From Echinococcus granulosus (taxonomy: Eukaryota; Platyhelminthes; Cestoda; Cyclophyllidea; Taeniidae): a stretch of 64,000 bases of DNA. The stretch's first letter is position 1. Each line of letters starts with the position of its first letter. This document shows positions 1 to 10,387 of this stretch, in pieces. The notes under the pieces are model-generated. The model was not told the DNA's origin. It did no database searches and saw only the letters and a list, made by a program, of their open reading frames with translations. The translations under genes were made by a program, and so were the position numbers. The DNA is taken from the NCBI RefSeq assembly GCF_000524195.1, contig NW_020170460.1, forward strand, positions 22,659-86,658. The letters run 5' to 3'.

Positions 1-2017
1 CACCTCACCCTCTGCTAGTGTCTCCATTAACCTGGGCTCATTTTGACCAATGATGAGGCTGTCTGAGCTACCTCACAACCACCTCAATTAGCCCAGTGAC
101 TGGGGTTAGTTATCAGACCTTCACTCCATTGGGCGACAGATGAGGAGAGAAATGAATGCATGCAATGCAACTGCTAATTGAGGGTATTCTTCAGTTGGCA
201 TTTAGTTGACTCAAGTGACAAAGCGGGTTTGCGAAGTGTTTCACGTCCACGCCAGTGTTGAATGTGGGTAGGAAAAGCACGGGCATGGCACGGCACACGT
301 GTTGAGCAACTTGAGCTCAAAAGACCTCTCAACATATTCACAGCAGAGTGTAGCATCCATGTCTTGTCAATTCAAGCCATTGCATTCCACGACTGGGTGT
401 AGATGATGCCGCCACACAGGGAAGAGTAGTGGAAGCGACATAGGTGAGGGTGAGTGGATGACATGTAGTCTGTTTTGATGTGTTTTGGTGTGTCCACGAC
501 TCAACCAGCATGTTCGCTTACGCCAACACTTTTGTGGTCGACTGGTTGGTGAGACTGAACCAGTGGTGATGGTGATGGCGGTGGTAGTGGTAGTGGTGGT
601 AGTTGGCCAATGAGAGTGGTGGCACATGAGAAGGCACTGGTTGAGCTGGAGCAGCCATTTGACGGTCAAATCGATGGCACCCGCATCCTGACTGGCGACG
701 ACGAGGATGACGACACGTGACCGTAAACTGTGAAGTAGAATTGCAATGTGACTGCTCAGTTGCGTTAGCCATTTGCAAACGCCATTGGCAGTGGTTGAGT
801 TCAGTTGGATCTCGGTGGTCCTGCTCACTCAACGTAAGATTGTCTCGAATTTGCTGCTGTCGATATTTGCCTGTGGCTCTTTTTGTCCACTTCTACTGAG
901 CACCCACTAGACATGCATGCATTCATTCTTTTGTTTATTCCCTTTTTATTCATTCATTCAATCGCGAGTCATTCTGTCCCATATTGCTAATTCATTTATG
1001 CGTTGAACCTTCATGCACGCATGTATTCACTGTCTGTGTGTGTAATGAAGCGGATCTCATGAAGTGAGGAATGCGTCAGGATGTGGATGAAGAGACAGGT
1101 CATTGCAAATGAAATGGGAAGTGGTGTCATGTCAGAGACAGGGAGATGAGTTGAAGGCAGTGAGTAGAGTATATTGAGGTGAGGTGAGGTGGAGTGAAGT
1201 AGAGAGGAGAGGTGGGATTGCCCTGAAACATGGGCGCACAACTGCATGGCTGAGAGGAAGGCGGTTTTAGTGCAGAATATGCATCAAGGCAACTCAAATG
1301 CCTGAATGGGAGAGAGTCCACCATCTTGGCATTGTCAGATCGTTGGTCCATATACGGTCTCTCACTACTCATTCGTGCAGCAGCAACACGCAGGAGAGCA
1401 GGCACACAATCTCACAACGAATGCCGGTTCTTCAGTGTGCCTCACCTCGAGGGTGCACCTATTGGAAGTACTTTTGCCAATGAACCTGTGATGCGGTGAT
1501 CATGTGCTGTTTGTGACCGAGGTAACTCGATGAAATGCCTTGGTGCGGCAAACAAGAAGGACTGAGAAGAAATGCGGGTGCAGCTACCCAAGCACACGTG
1601 TCGACAGCAAAGGAATTGATCCGCAAAGAGGAAGTGGAATGTGGTTTAGTTGGCACCGAAAGCCGCCTGCACACTGGTGATCATTCGAGTTGGCAATGAT
1701 GAGGCGAATGAATATCATCGTAGATTAGATAACGTGGGTCTGTTTGCTCACGAAGGGGTAAAGCAGGGAAGGTGGATTGTTGCATGATTCAGCTGTAGGC
1801 GGATGGGTGAGTAGCGTGTGTGGGCGAGCGTGGGAGGAAAGGAGGGCGTGACGAGTTCGAGCGTGCAAAAAAGCCTGCTTACTTGGCTGGTCGTCGCATC
1901 AAGTGATGTGATGTCGGGTGGGTGAGGCGTTTGCAGGTGAGACGTGGTGTCTCGGTGTGACTGATATGTGCATTTGATGTAACCATTGCCAATTCTTTCC
2001 ATAACCAATCCTGACAG
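1..2017. other. Gene-poor, strongly G-skewed stretch
   Basis: No gene is recognised here. The plus strand is conspicuously rich in G and poor in C. Hand counts for three 60-base lines give 28 G to 5 C (541-600), 20 G to 6 C (1081-1140) and 28 G to 1 C (1141-1200). Much of the text is made of degenerate GTGG, GAGGTG and GAAGTG units. The many long open frames on the minus strand are shadows of this low-complexity composition. One short frame at 565-720 looks somewhat protein-like and is listed separately. Confidence 0.6.
565..720 (+). CDS. Possible short coding segment with acidic C-terminus
   Basis: An open frame of 51 codons ends at TGA 718-720. It opens after an AG at 562-563, in a frame that begins with a Gly/Ser/Asp-rich run. 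It then becomes more ordinary protein sequence, with an in-frame ATG at 610, and ends in a D/E-rich tail (GDDEDDDT). The second half reads like real coding sequence, but I recognise no family. The Gly/Ser half could simply be translated GGT repeat. No good poly(A) signal follows. This could be the last exon of an upstream gene or chance. Confidence 0.2.
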   Translation, partial: GDGDGGGSGSGGSWPMRVVAHEKALVELEQPFDGQIDGTRILTGDDEDDDT

Positions 2018-2525
2018 AATGAATCGATGCCAAGGCAACAGCAACTGCAATTACAACTACAACGGCAGTAACGGCATCACCAGCTGCAGTAACAACAGCA
2101 GTAACAGCAACGGCATCAGTAGCGGTAGCAGTAGTGGCAATGTTGGCAATAGCAGTGGTGTTGGTTATGATGCCGACGGTGCCTACGTGAATGCACATGT
2201 CGCGACATCACAGTTGTATTGTCAAGGAACGCGCTCGAGAATGTGCCTGCCTTCCAGTGTCTCCACTCTGCCTCAGCATCCCATGCGAGTTGGTGCTCAA
2301 CAACATGACAGCACATTGAGCAGTGCAGTTTCAGTGCCACAAGTATCTCCACCTCAACAATACTGTCCTGCTGATAGCGTGATATTGAGCGCCCACATGG
2401 CACCAACGAGTGATGCACAACGACCGCTGAGTGAGGAGGAGGTGCGATGGGCGTTTGAAGGTGTGAGTGATCTACGCTACTTCAGTGACCCCAAATTCAA
2501 GCGCTTTGTCAGTTCTCTTCCCTGA
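2018..2525 (+). CDS. Probable last coding exon of an unrecognised gene (partial)
   Basis: A 169-codon frame follows a plausible acceptor (CCTGACAG, AG at 2016-2017) and ends at TGA 2523-2525. An ATTAAA poly(A)-type hexamer sits at 2584-2589, about 60 bases past the stop, as expected for a terminal exon. The first 50 or so residues are Asn/Ser/Gly-rich and come from AAC/AGC/GGC trinucleotide runs. The C-terminal 35 residues look like ordinary folded protein, with motif EEEVRWAFEGV and then FSDPKFKRF. I do not recognise the family. Upstream exons were not found, so it is either the 3' end of a gene beginning outside the window or a gene with a distant exon. The trinucleotide part is also open in other frames, which weakens the call. 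Confidence 0.4.
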
Positions 2526-2583
2526 CTAATAGAGTTGACTTCTCAGTGCAGCATGATGCTTTGTAAACATCGGTGTCGAAGGC

Positions 2584-2589
2584 ATTAAA
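2584..2589 (+). terminator. ATTAAA poly(A)-type signal
   Basis: The hexamer ATTAAA lies 59 bases downstream of the stop codon of the 2018-2525 frame. It supports that frame being a terminal exon. It is a common variant of AATAAA, so a chance occurrence is possible. Confidence 0.35.
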
Positions 2590-2619
2590 GTAGTGCTGCC
2601 TTCCCACCTACCTAACTAG

Positions 2620-2620
<1 letters not shown>

Positions 2621-2652
<32 letters not shown>
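2621..2652 (+). repeat. (TGCC)8 microsatellite
   Basis: Eight perfect TGCC units run from 2621 to 2652, flanked by degenerate units (CCTACCTAAC). It lies just downstream of the possible terminal exon at 2018-2525. Confidence 0.95.
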
Positions 2653-2653
<1 letters not shown>

Positions 2654-3204
2654 ATCTAACCCTTTGCCTAACTGTGCAGTCTCTTTTCACATTGAAAGTG
2701 GTATGTGGGAATATGGAATGGAAAACATGCTGCTGTGTGGGCCATTTCCTGGAGGAGTGTCATGGCAGTGTCAGTGTCACGAGCAGACTGTGTGGATGCG
2801 TCTTCTAATCACCGGGTCAATAGTTCAGTAGTAGGTGGGAATGTGCATAGCAAGTTGTTGAAAGGCGGTTGGTTTAGTTAGTGGGAAGCACGAAGTCAGG
2901 AGGTGCATTCAATGAAGTAGCAATTGTTGAGGATGTCACTCTCAGAGGAGGGGAAAGCACGTGGCTATAGGAGTACTGATGTGGGCGCAGTGGTATCAAC
3001 TCACAAGGCGAAAGGTGTTTGGTGGTGGGTTCATGTTCGAGTGGATTGGAGCGTGTAGCGACCACGTAGGTGGCGTCTACGTAGTGGGGCAGTGCTACTG
3101 TTCGTGCCCTCCTAGTCCTAGCATTGTGTGCCGCCGAATGAGCTTGTTGCACGTATTATTACCTCAATGAACGAACAGTGAATGTGAGCGAGATGTGATG
3201 CTTG

Positions 3205-5365
3205 GCGTATTCGTTTTATTCATCTCTTTTCTTGCCCTCATCTCCTATCTCCATCCTATCCCTTCATCCGAAGCACTCACAACAGGCGATCAGTTGCAGT
3301 CACACTTCCATAAGTAGGCAGTCGGTGGAGCAAAGGCGTTTATTCAGTGCATTGGTGGTAGTTCGTCGTCTCCGTGAATGTGGATGCGGAAATCACAGGA
3401 GGTAAAATCTACCCACGGATTAGGTAGTGCTCGCGGTAAGAATGTGTGGAATGAAGGAGTGATCGTCACTCCTCACATACCTGACAAGTGTGTGAGGAGT
3501 GACGAAAATGCACCCCGACCAGTATCGACTGTGCGGGATAGGCAGATGGAATAGTTCTGTGTGGAGTAGCTCACGCTAAGCAAGCGTTTTGGCTGCTTTC
3601 AATTGAGTAGACTTGTCAAATGAGCGTCATTTGTCAGCTCCAGATTGTTTGGCGTGTAGGTGGAAGGAGGAGTGTGGGTGGGAGTAGAAGAGGGCTAGTT
3701 GGAAGGGGATTGTGCCTTGCAGAATGAAGTACATAGTTGAATGAAAAAGCGGGTTGATGCCATTGAATTGTGATGGACCGCAAGTCTACATTGCCAAGGT
3801 TTGCCTGATGCTCGGCCCTGCCAAAAATGGCTGTAGCAAGGAATACTGCCTTGCATGTTTCTAGTGGAGAAGTGCCTTCAGCTACTGCCCGTGGAAGAAC
3901 TAACAGACACAACTGAATATTTGCAGTTGAGAGACATTGCCACCGACGTTGTTGTACCATTTATTCCCATTAAGTGATTGGACTGTCATTGGTAAAGTGT
4001 ATTTTGGCTTCCCAAGTGTCTTCCACCCGTTTCGAAGTAGTCTCCTGTACCCTTTGATTGACCTTCCTCCTTCCGCTAAGTTCATTGTGGTGTAAAAGTT
4101 TATTTCTGGGCACTTGAAATGGTGACATCCTCTTCATTCGTAACTCCTTTTGCCACAAACCCATTTAAGGAGATTTTGTTTGCATGCAGACAATAGATAT
4201 GCCCAAATTGTTGATTACATATGGTGGAGAGGAATCTAATCAGGTAGAGGAGTACTTGATAGTGGCGGAGCATAATAGAGTGCTCTTAAGTAAACAGATC
4301 TACACATGCAATAAAGCAACCATAAACTATGATCCGGTTAGTCGTGTATTCCACCCTCCGGCTACACTGATTGCAGTCGAACGCTTGTCAAACAAATCAG
4401 AACTCAGAACATCGTTTTGCATGCTTCAAGCTGTCCGTCTTTCTGCTCTGACATACTCTCATTTTTGGAAAGCGCAATTTATGTTCTAAAAATGGGCCTG
4501 TGGCTAGAGGTGAATTGCAGAAGGATTTTGCCGCAAACTAGTGTTGATTGCAAGTGGGCCTGTTCCTCCTCGTGCTCCCAACCTGATGAGCAATAAGGAA
4601 AGAGACTTCATTGTAGAGATATTTATTTACCGACACAGATGAGTAAGGAGAAGGAAATGCAGTGAGTGTGTAGGCGCCCGACCGCTAACTGGTCCTGCCT
4701 GCTCTTCTCTGAGCTTGAGTCGAGGTTCGGGTACGGGTCTGGGTCCGAGTCCGAGGTTGAGTCACTGATTTTCGATGAGTCCACTTATAGTAAGTGATTG
4801 ACCTTGGTGTTGGGGTCATGAGTGTGTGTTTAAAGTGCCACAAGACTTGATTTTAGCCAATCAGGAAGGACTGAGTGCCCGACTATCTGTAATGTGTGTG
4901 AAATAGCCGCGTAAATGGAAACCTTGAGAATAACGGAGAGGAATGCATTCATTTGAGGGTGGGAGGTGTAGGCATCCCCAGTATATTTGCACAATCATTG
5001 TAATCTTAAATGAGCCTTTAGAATTTGCCATAATTTTGGTGATTTCTAGACATTAAAGGCCATTCTTTAGGCCATTATTTTGGTCGACTAACTTCTCTTC
5101 TGCAGTCATAACTAACCCGAGTGTTTGGGAGATTCGAAGTACCAATAGTGCGAGCACAGGACCGTGGGGTGGATTGGAAGCACAAGCTGTGGGAACTGAT
5201 GTGTCCGCAGAAGTCAACTGAGTGGAGAAGGTGTGCTTTAGAATATCAGTTGAACGCTAATAATAATAAAATAGGCATTTTAAGGAAATCGTGTCATCTG
5301 AAAAAGGGCATTCATGAGAGCGGAGTTGATTTTTCAACTTCTTGTCAGATAAACATGTCCACCGT
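3205..5365 (+). repeat. Repeat family R1, copy 1
   Basis: This is the longest of three diverged copies. It matches copy 2 (8627-10110) in collinear blocks. One block includes CACTCACAACAGGCGATCA and the later GGTAGTGCTCGCGGTAAGAA. A second surrounds TGATTGACCTTGGTGTTGGGG, and a third surrounds AAACTAGTGTTGATTG. Relative to copy 2 it carries roughly 700-800 extra bases around 3500-4280. Near 4730-4780 both copies share an imperfect GAGTCC/GGGTCT hexamer run. I see no coding capacity that survives in both copies, no terminal repeats and no target-site duplication, so the class is unknown. Boundaries are approximate. Confidence 0.75.
3463..3505 (+). repeat. 15-bp perfect inverted repeat (hairpin)
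   Basis: Arms at 3463-3477 and 3491-3505 are perfectly complementary (TCGTCACTCCTCACA and its reverse complement), separated by a 13-base loop. It lies inside R1 copy 1. The corresponding segment of copy 2 does not keep the pairing, so it is not a conserved part of the repeat. Confidence 0.85.
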
Positions 5366-5577
5366 CACTGGTTGATTTGATCAGGTACACAGTGTGCCCA
5401 ACTTCATCTTGACGTCAGATTCGGCATTCCAGCCTCTGTTTCGTTTTATTTGTTAAGAAGATATGCGTCTTCTCCTCCTCAGGTGCAGCATCGTTCACAG
5501 CGATGCTGAGTGTTTCTTTGAATGAATATGACAAAACACTTTTTACTTACTTATCCGTTAACTAAGATTGTGTACAG

Positions 5578-5723
5578 ATTATATGCATGGAGAAAGGCAT
5601 TTATCTCCATTCGCCTTCACCCCAACTGCACTTTTGAAATGGATAGCTTGGCTTGACAATGATACACGGCTTTTGTTCCATGCTATCTTCTCCAAACCTT
5701 ACAATACACTTCGTATCAGTCTG
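5578..5723 (+). CDS. Exon-like segment, gene unknown
   Basis: A stretch with a good acceptor (TTGTGTACAG, ending at 5577) and a near-consensus donor (CTG|GTAAGTC, after 5723) is open across its full length in one frame (entry phase 1, exit phase 0). The 48 codons give plausible protein text, with hydrophobic residues spaced as in a helix (SPFAFTPTALLKW, FHAIFSKPYN). I recognise no family and found no convincing partner exon in phase on either side. It sits between R1 copies 1 and 3. It could be a true exon of an unrecognised gene or a chance open stretch. Confidence 0.25.
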
Positions 5724-5959
5724 GTAAGTCTACCTGACTTCCCACAGCAATCAGATGGATGGAGTAGCTTGAGTTGAGAAATTCAATGGCGAAACATCGA
5801 AAGCCTCCAGTTCTCAAACAAGCTAAAATGACGGAAGTAGTTGTTGCCAGCGCTGTCGCTTGACACTCCTACATGCGTCTCAGTGATATCCGAAAACGCC
5901 TAACTGCCACCTGATCCTCTGTTGTTACCAAGCAGAGATCGGCCAGTCATTTAAGGCCA

Positions 5960-6510
5960 CCCCAACCACCTAATTGGGCATGAGCGATTGGTGTTAGTTG
6001 ATGGGTGTTAGGGTACCAATTGGCGCGCTTCAAGTACAGGTAGACGTGATCTGAGCCAATGAGGAGGGAGTGGACAGAGACACGACTCTCCAGCACGCTT
6101 GTGGATTGTCTGCGAATAGGCGAACGTGGAGAAAGTGGGGTAGGAAAGCTTTTCTGTGGTTGAAGGCGCCTGTAGTTCATTTGCATGCTTACTACAATCG
6201 TGAGGAATCCCTTCACGAGTTGTTGAACTCTAAGGGAACTCGAGAAAGTTCTGAGAATTGTTTGAGGTTAACAATTTGTCTGAATAGAATTTCAATCAAA
6301 GACATAATTGGCCCGTGGATTGTGGAAGATGTTGGGAGGCCACCAGCCACTAGTACTGTCCGAAGGCTGTGGCAAAGAGTGGAAGTACATTCAGCGAAGA
6401 CTGAAGTGCCGTTAGTGTTGGGCAGAGTAAAGAAAGTGTGCTAAGGAAGAGCAACTGAACAATAAAAGTGAAATTGACTTTAGAGGAGAATATGACTTAT
6501 GAGAAGGAGC
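5960..6510 (+). repeat. Repeat family R1, copy 3 (fragment)
   Basis: A shorter and more diverged third copy covers only the 3' half of the R1 unit. Recognisable matches to copies 1 and 2 are the GATTGGTGTTAG segment near 5990, the GAGCCAATGAGGAGGGAGTG segment near 6053, and the GTGGAAGTACA plus GGAAGAGCAACTGAACAAT segments near 6380-6460. The last corresponds to GGAAAAGCAGCTAAACAAT in copy 2. Edges are approximate. Confidence 0.6.
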
Positions 6511-7926
6511 ATTCTAATCATCATTTGCATTGCTTTTTCTTCGCCCTGCTTCACACCATGTTGTCCACAAAAAGTGGTTTTAGGGATTCACAGAGGCATA
6601 TGACTCTTTTCTCAGTTTATCGCCTTCCAGCCTTAAAATACAGTGGATTTTGAATCTACCTATCCTGCCTAATGCCTTGCAACAACAAAGTGGTTTAGGG
6701 GGCTTGAGTTAAATATTAACTGGTGTGAAATTTCCAGCTACCGTTTTGTTAATGTGCATGCACGACGAAACTAGTAGTCGTCACTGTCGCTGCTTAAAAT
6801 TGCATCCGTATGCGCTTTGATGGTGGAAGAAAATGCCTTTCGCCTAGTTGGCAGATAGCGAGTCCCTAACCCAAAATCGGTCAATCAAATGTGGCCGCTC
6901 CAATCAACCAATAGGGTGTGACCAATATCGACCAATCCCTACACAATGGAGTGTTTTGTCGTTAGAAGGGTCACCTGCTCATTTATGAGGCATTAATTTT
7001 ACCGGTACCAAGTATTTAATGCGTAAGGCGGAAGTAGCTTCATTGTCGCGACAATCTCCTGAGTATTCCATTAGGACAGTGTGGTTGCCATTTGCCGCAA
7101 TACTGAGGCACGCGAGTGCGTGCCACAGAGGCACAAATACCGTTAAAGCAACAACATTACTCCGGTGTGCCGAGAAGCGCGCAGGCGGTAATTACGTGTA
7201 AGTGTAAACAGAAAGAGACAACAAAGCGTATGGAGGACATTCCAAACTGACAGTCAAAGACGTGGGCTCACTTGCGTGGCTCAAATATGCACTGAAGACG
7301 GCAAGTTGTTAGGCATTTTGGCTATGGGAATCCGTCCAAACACAAGAGTCGCTCACCCAGATGTTAGACAAGAGTATTTAGCGGAAAACCATAGTCCATT
7401 GTAGGGAGGCCCTTGCTGAATCGCCTAGACTGTGTACATCTGCGTTGCGGACGGTAGCGCTGTCACAACAGTAGGGGAGCAGGGAATGCGGACAAAGTGT
7501 GTGATTTTTGGACAAGGAACCTATTTTGCTCTTAAACTCCAATGTCCTACCACCTGGTGCGTCAAGTAAGAGGAAGGGAGACACTAAGGCGAAGCGTGAT
7601 GCATCAGCGACTAGCTGACCTACATTCATGCTGGGTCTCAGACATGATGCTCAAGTTGACGCTGAAATCAAACGGAGGAGACTAGTGGCATAGTTTTAAG
7701 CAGACAACAAATCAACTACTTGCTGCTGTCGCATGAGTAGTATATGAGCAGTACTTGCTTAACTCGTGCCATTTCTCGCATCACAGTTGAAATGCCTTAA
7801 ATATTTTATCGCCATGCGTATACATACAGGCAGTGGTGGAACCACTTTCGCATCCACTTTAATGCAAATATTGCTACAATAATTGTCAGCTTTGCGGATT
7901 TAATGTCCCATTAATGTGTCCTGCAG

Positions 7927-8200
7927 ACTCAACAGAAGTTGTCAACCCCTCACGCCCTACTGGCCAACAGCGTTATAAAGTAAGTTTTGTTTATGTATCT
8001 ACCTTAACTTTAGCCCGGAGGAAGCTCCATAGAGTAGCTATTCCTTCATTGAATTACTCATTGCAGGAGCATCTACTAGAACAGGTTTTGCAATCTCCCA
8101 ATGATGAGAGGCGTGGAGTCAACATTTCCATCAGCGTCTACTTCCTAGTTGAAATGCTTCAATTATCCACACTTCAGTGTGAAATTGTCTCAATTTTTGT
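7927..8200 (+). CDS. Two exon-like segments with a short intron, gene unknown
   Basis: Segment 7927-7979 has a good acceptor (GTCCTGCAG) and a consensus donor (AAA|GTAAGT). An 89-base gap with intron-like sequence then ends in CATTGCAG at 8068, and a second open segment runs from 8069. Reading 7927-7979 with entry phase 1 gives exit phase 0, which continues in frame into GAG CAT CTA at 8069. The second segment has no clear end; one candidate donor is at 8087 and the frame stays open to about 8315. I do not recognise the product. This is a spliced model resting only on signals and open frame. Confidence 0.22.
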
Positions 8201-8626
8201 TTGGCGCTTCGGGCATTTGTTGATAATTTTGATCCCCAGAGCCTCTCAATGGTGCTGCTTCTCCTTTATATTATCTTTCTCAGGCAACAAACCAATCTTT
8301 TGCCTTTGTGTATAAGTTTCCCAGCTGAGCCTTCCAAACCACCTACGGAGAGCCACATGAATGGCCTTCAGTAAAAGATTTCTTGGCAATAGTAGCTTTA
8401 CGCAATGCAAACCAACAATGCTGCATTTAGCCATTAGTTTTACCAGCGTTTATTAAACAGGAGCATTTCCTTTAAAAAAAAGGTGATGATCAGAACAATT
8501 ACTACTTAACTCCGCTAAAACCGACTCGGAAATCAGTGTGTGTGGAGCAGTGAATTAAACTTACAATTGTATTTCTACGTTATGGACTGAATGACCTAAC
8601 TCCGCCTCCTAACCCCAACCCTTTGG

Positions 8627-10110
8627 AATCGCCTAGTTTTCCTTTTCATTCATCTCCCCCTTTCCCCTCCTTTCTTACCTTCACCCTCTCCCCTCATCAA
8701 ATGCACTCACAACAGGCGATCATTTGCAGTCCTACTTCCGTATGTAGGAAGTCGGTGGAGCAAAGGCGTTCATTCAGTACATGGGTGGGAGTTCGTGGTC
8801 TCGGTGAATGTGGATGCGAAATCAGAGGAGATGAAATCCACCACGGATTAGGTAGTGCTCGCGGTAAGAATGTGTGGAGTGAAGAAGTGGTCGGAGGGCA
8901 GCACTACCTGACAAGCGTGTGATGAGTGTGACGTAAATGCGGAGTGGCCGTTGTATGTAAATATCGGCCCACATTAAGCATAAATTTCCTTTAAGGGCGG
9001 CTGACTTAATGTCCTCAAGGAAATAGAGCTACATACACAGTAAAGCGACCGTAAACGACGGCCCAATTAGTGGGGTATTCTACTCTTCGGCTGCACTGAC
9101 TTGCGGTCGAACTCTTGTCAAATGTAGTAGATCATTGTTCTCTTTTTCTTTATTTTTCAGGCTGCCTCCCTTTCTGCTCTGATCTACTCGCATTTCTGTA
9201 AAATACAGCTTTGGTTCTCAAAACGCGACTATGGCCAGAGGTGAATTGTGAAAGGACTTTGTTACAAACTAGTGTTGATTGTACGCAGACCTGGTTTCCT
9301 TCGTGCTCCCGACCTAATAGGCAATAACAGAAGAGACTTCATTGTGGAGGCATTTATTTACCAACGCATATGAGTAAGTGGATGGAGATACAGTGAGCGT
9401 GTAGGACCTCGGCCACCAGTTTGACTGGGCTACCCGGGTCTGAGTCCTAGACTGCGTCTCAGTCTGCGTCTGAGTCGGAGCCCGGATTCGAGTCTGAGTT
9501 GGTGAATTTCAATAGGCCTACTTATAGTAGATGATTGACCTTGGTGTTGGGGTGATGATTGGTGCGATTAAAGTGCAGCAATACGTGACCTTAGCTAATC
9601 AGGATGGATTGAGCTAAAGCATGACCCTAGGTTGCTTGTGAATCAGCTGCGAAAATGTAAACCTTGCGAAGTGGGAGTGGAAGGCTTTTTAGGTGCTGCA
9701 AGTATCCTCAACAGATTTACATAAATACTATAACCTTAGGAGATCCCTTGGCATGTTGTCACACTTTAAAGGCATTTCTGTACATTTTCGGTCATTCTTT
9801 CAGCCAATAATTTGGTTGCTTAACTTCTCTCCTGCAGTCGTAAACAGCCCGAGGAGTGTGGAAGACCATACTAACTACCGGCGTACAGGAGAGTTGGAAT
9901 GTCACTAATGCTCTACAGGACGGTAGCGTGGAGTGGAAGTACAGCCTGCAGGGACTGATGTGCATGCAGAAGTTAAGGGATTGGAGAGAGTGGGTTAAGG
10001 AAAAGCAGCTAAACAATGCCAATCAAATAGACTTTTTGATGCACTTTTGTGTGCAAAAGAACATTTATGAGAGTGCAGTTATTACTTGACCTCTTGTTAT
10101 GTGAACTTGT
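8627..10110 (+). repeat. Repeat family R1, copy 2
   Basis: It is collinear with copy 1 (3205-5365), with many substitutions and short indels. Shared blocks start at the pyrimidine-rich TTCATTCATCTCC stretch near 8645. They continue through the GCGATCA and GGTAGTGCTCGCGGTAAGAA segments, the TAAAGCGACCGTAAAC segment near 9045 and the TTGACCTTGGTGTTGGGGTGATG segment near 9535. They end near the AACTTGTCC segment at 10102. It lacks the extra block present in copy 1. Copies 1 and 2 lie in direct orientation about 5.4 kb apart, with copy 3 between them. Confidence 0.75.
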
Positions 10111-10185
10111 CCATTACAACCTCTAGAGCTGCAGTGCTAGCTTTCAAGTTAGTCTGTTACTGCACTCAAAATTTGCTCCTTGCAG

Positions 10186-10387
10186 TAACGGACATTTCCG
10201 ACCCATCATCCATTACTGGTTAGAATTGCCATTTCGGTCTCTCGTACATTTTAAATGGTGAGTAGTCATAGCTCTTGCCTGTCTGTTGTAGCCAATGACC
10301 CCTCAATTCACCAGGTGGATCTTTTCTACCCCTACCAGATTGTCATTGCGAAACTTCACGCGGCAAATCCTTGATCATTCCCTGTAG
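10186..10387 (+). CDS. Two exon-like segments ending in a stop, gene unknown
   Basis: Segment 10186-10257 follows a strong acceptor (TTGCTCCTTGCAG) and ends at a donor (AAATG|GTGAGT). After a 57-base gap closing with AATTCACCAG, the frame continues at 10315 and stops at TAG 10385-10387. Joined, this gives about 47 codons in a single frame, with aromatic and hydrophobic content (HFRPIIHYWLELPF, then FKWWIF). It directly follows R1 copy 2. No family is recognised, and neither segment has independent support. Confidence 0.22.

Noticed and set aside
367..832. Two long minus-strand frames rich in His, Thr and Ser
   Set aside because: They are translations of the G-rich low-complexity plus strand and overlap each other; no protein-like composition.
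4184..4489. 101-codon plus-strand frame
   Set aside because: It lies in R1 copy 1; the homologous part of copy 2 is interrupted, so it is unlikely to be a gene.
6070..6444. 124-codon plus-strand frame
   Set aside because: It lies within R1 copy 3 and is not kept open in the other two copies.
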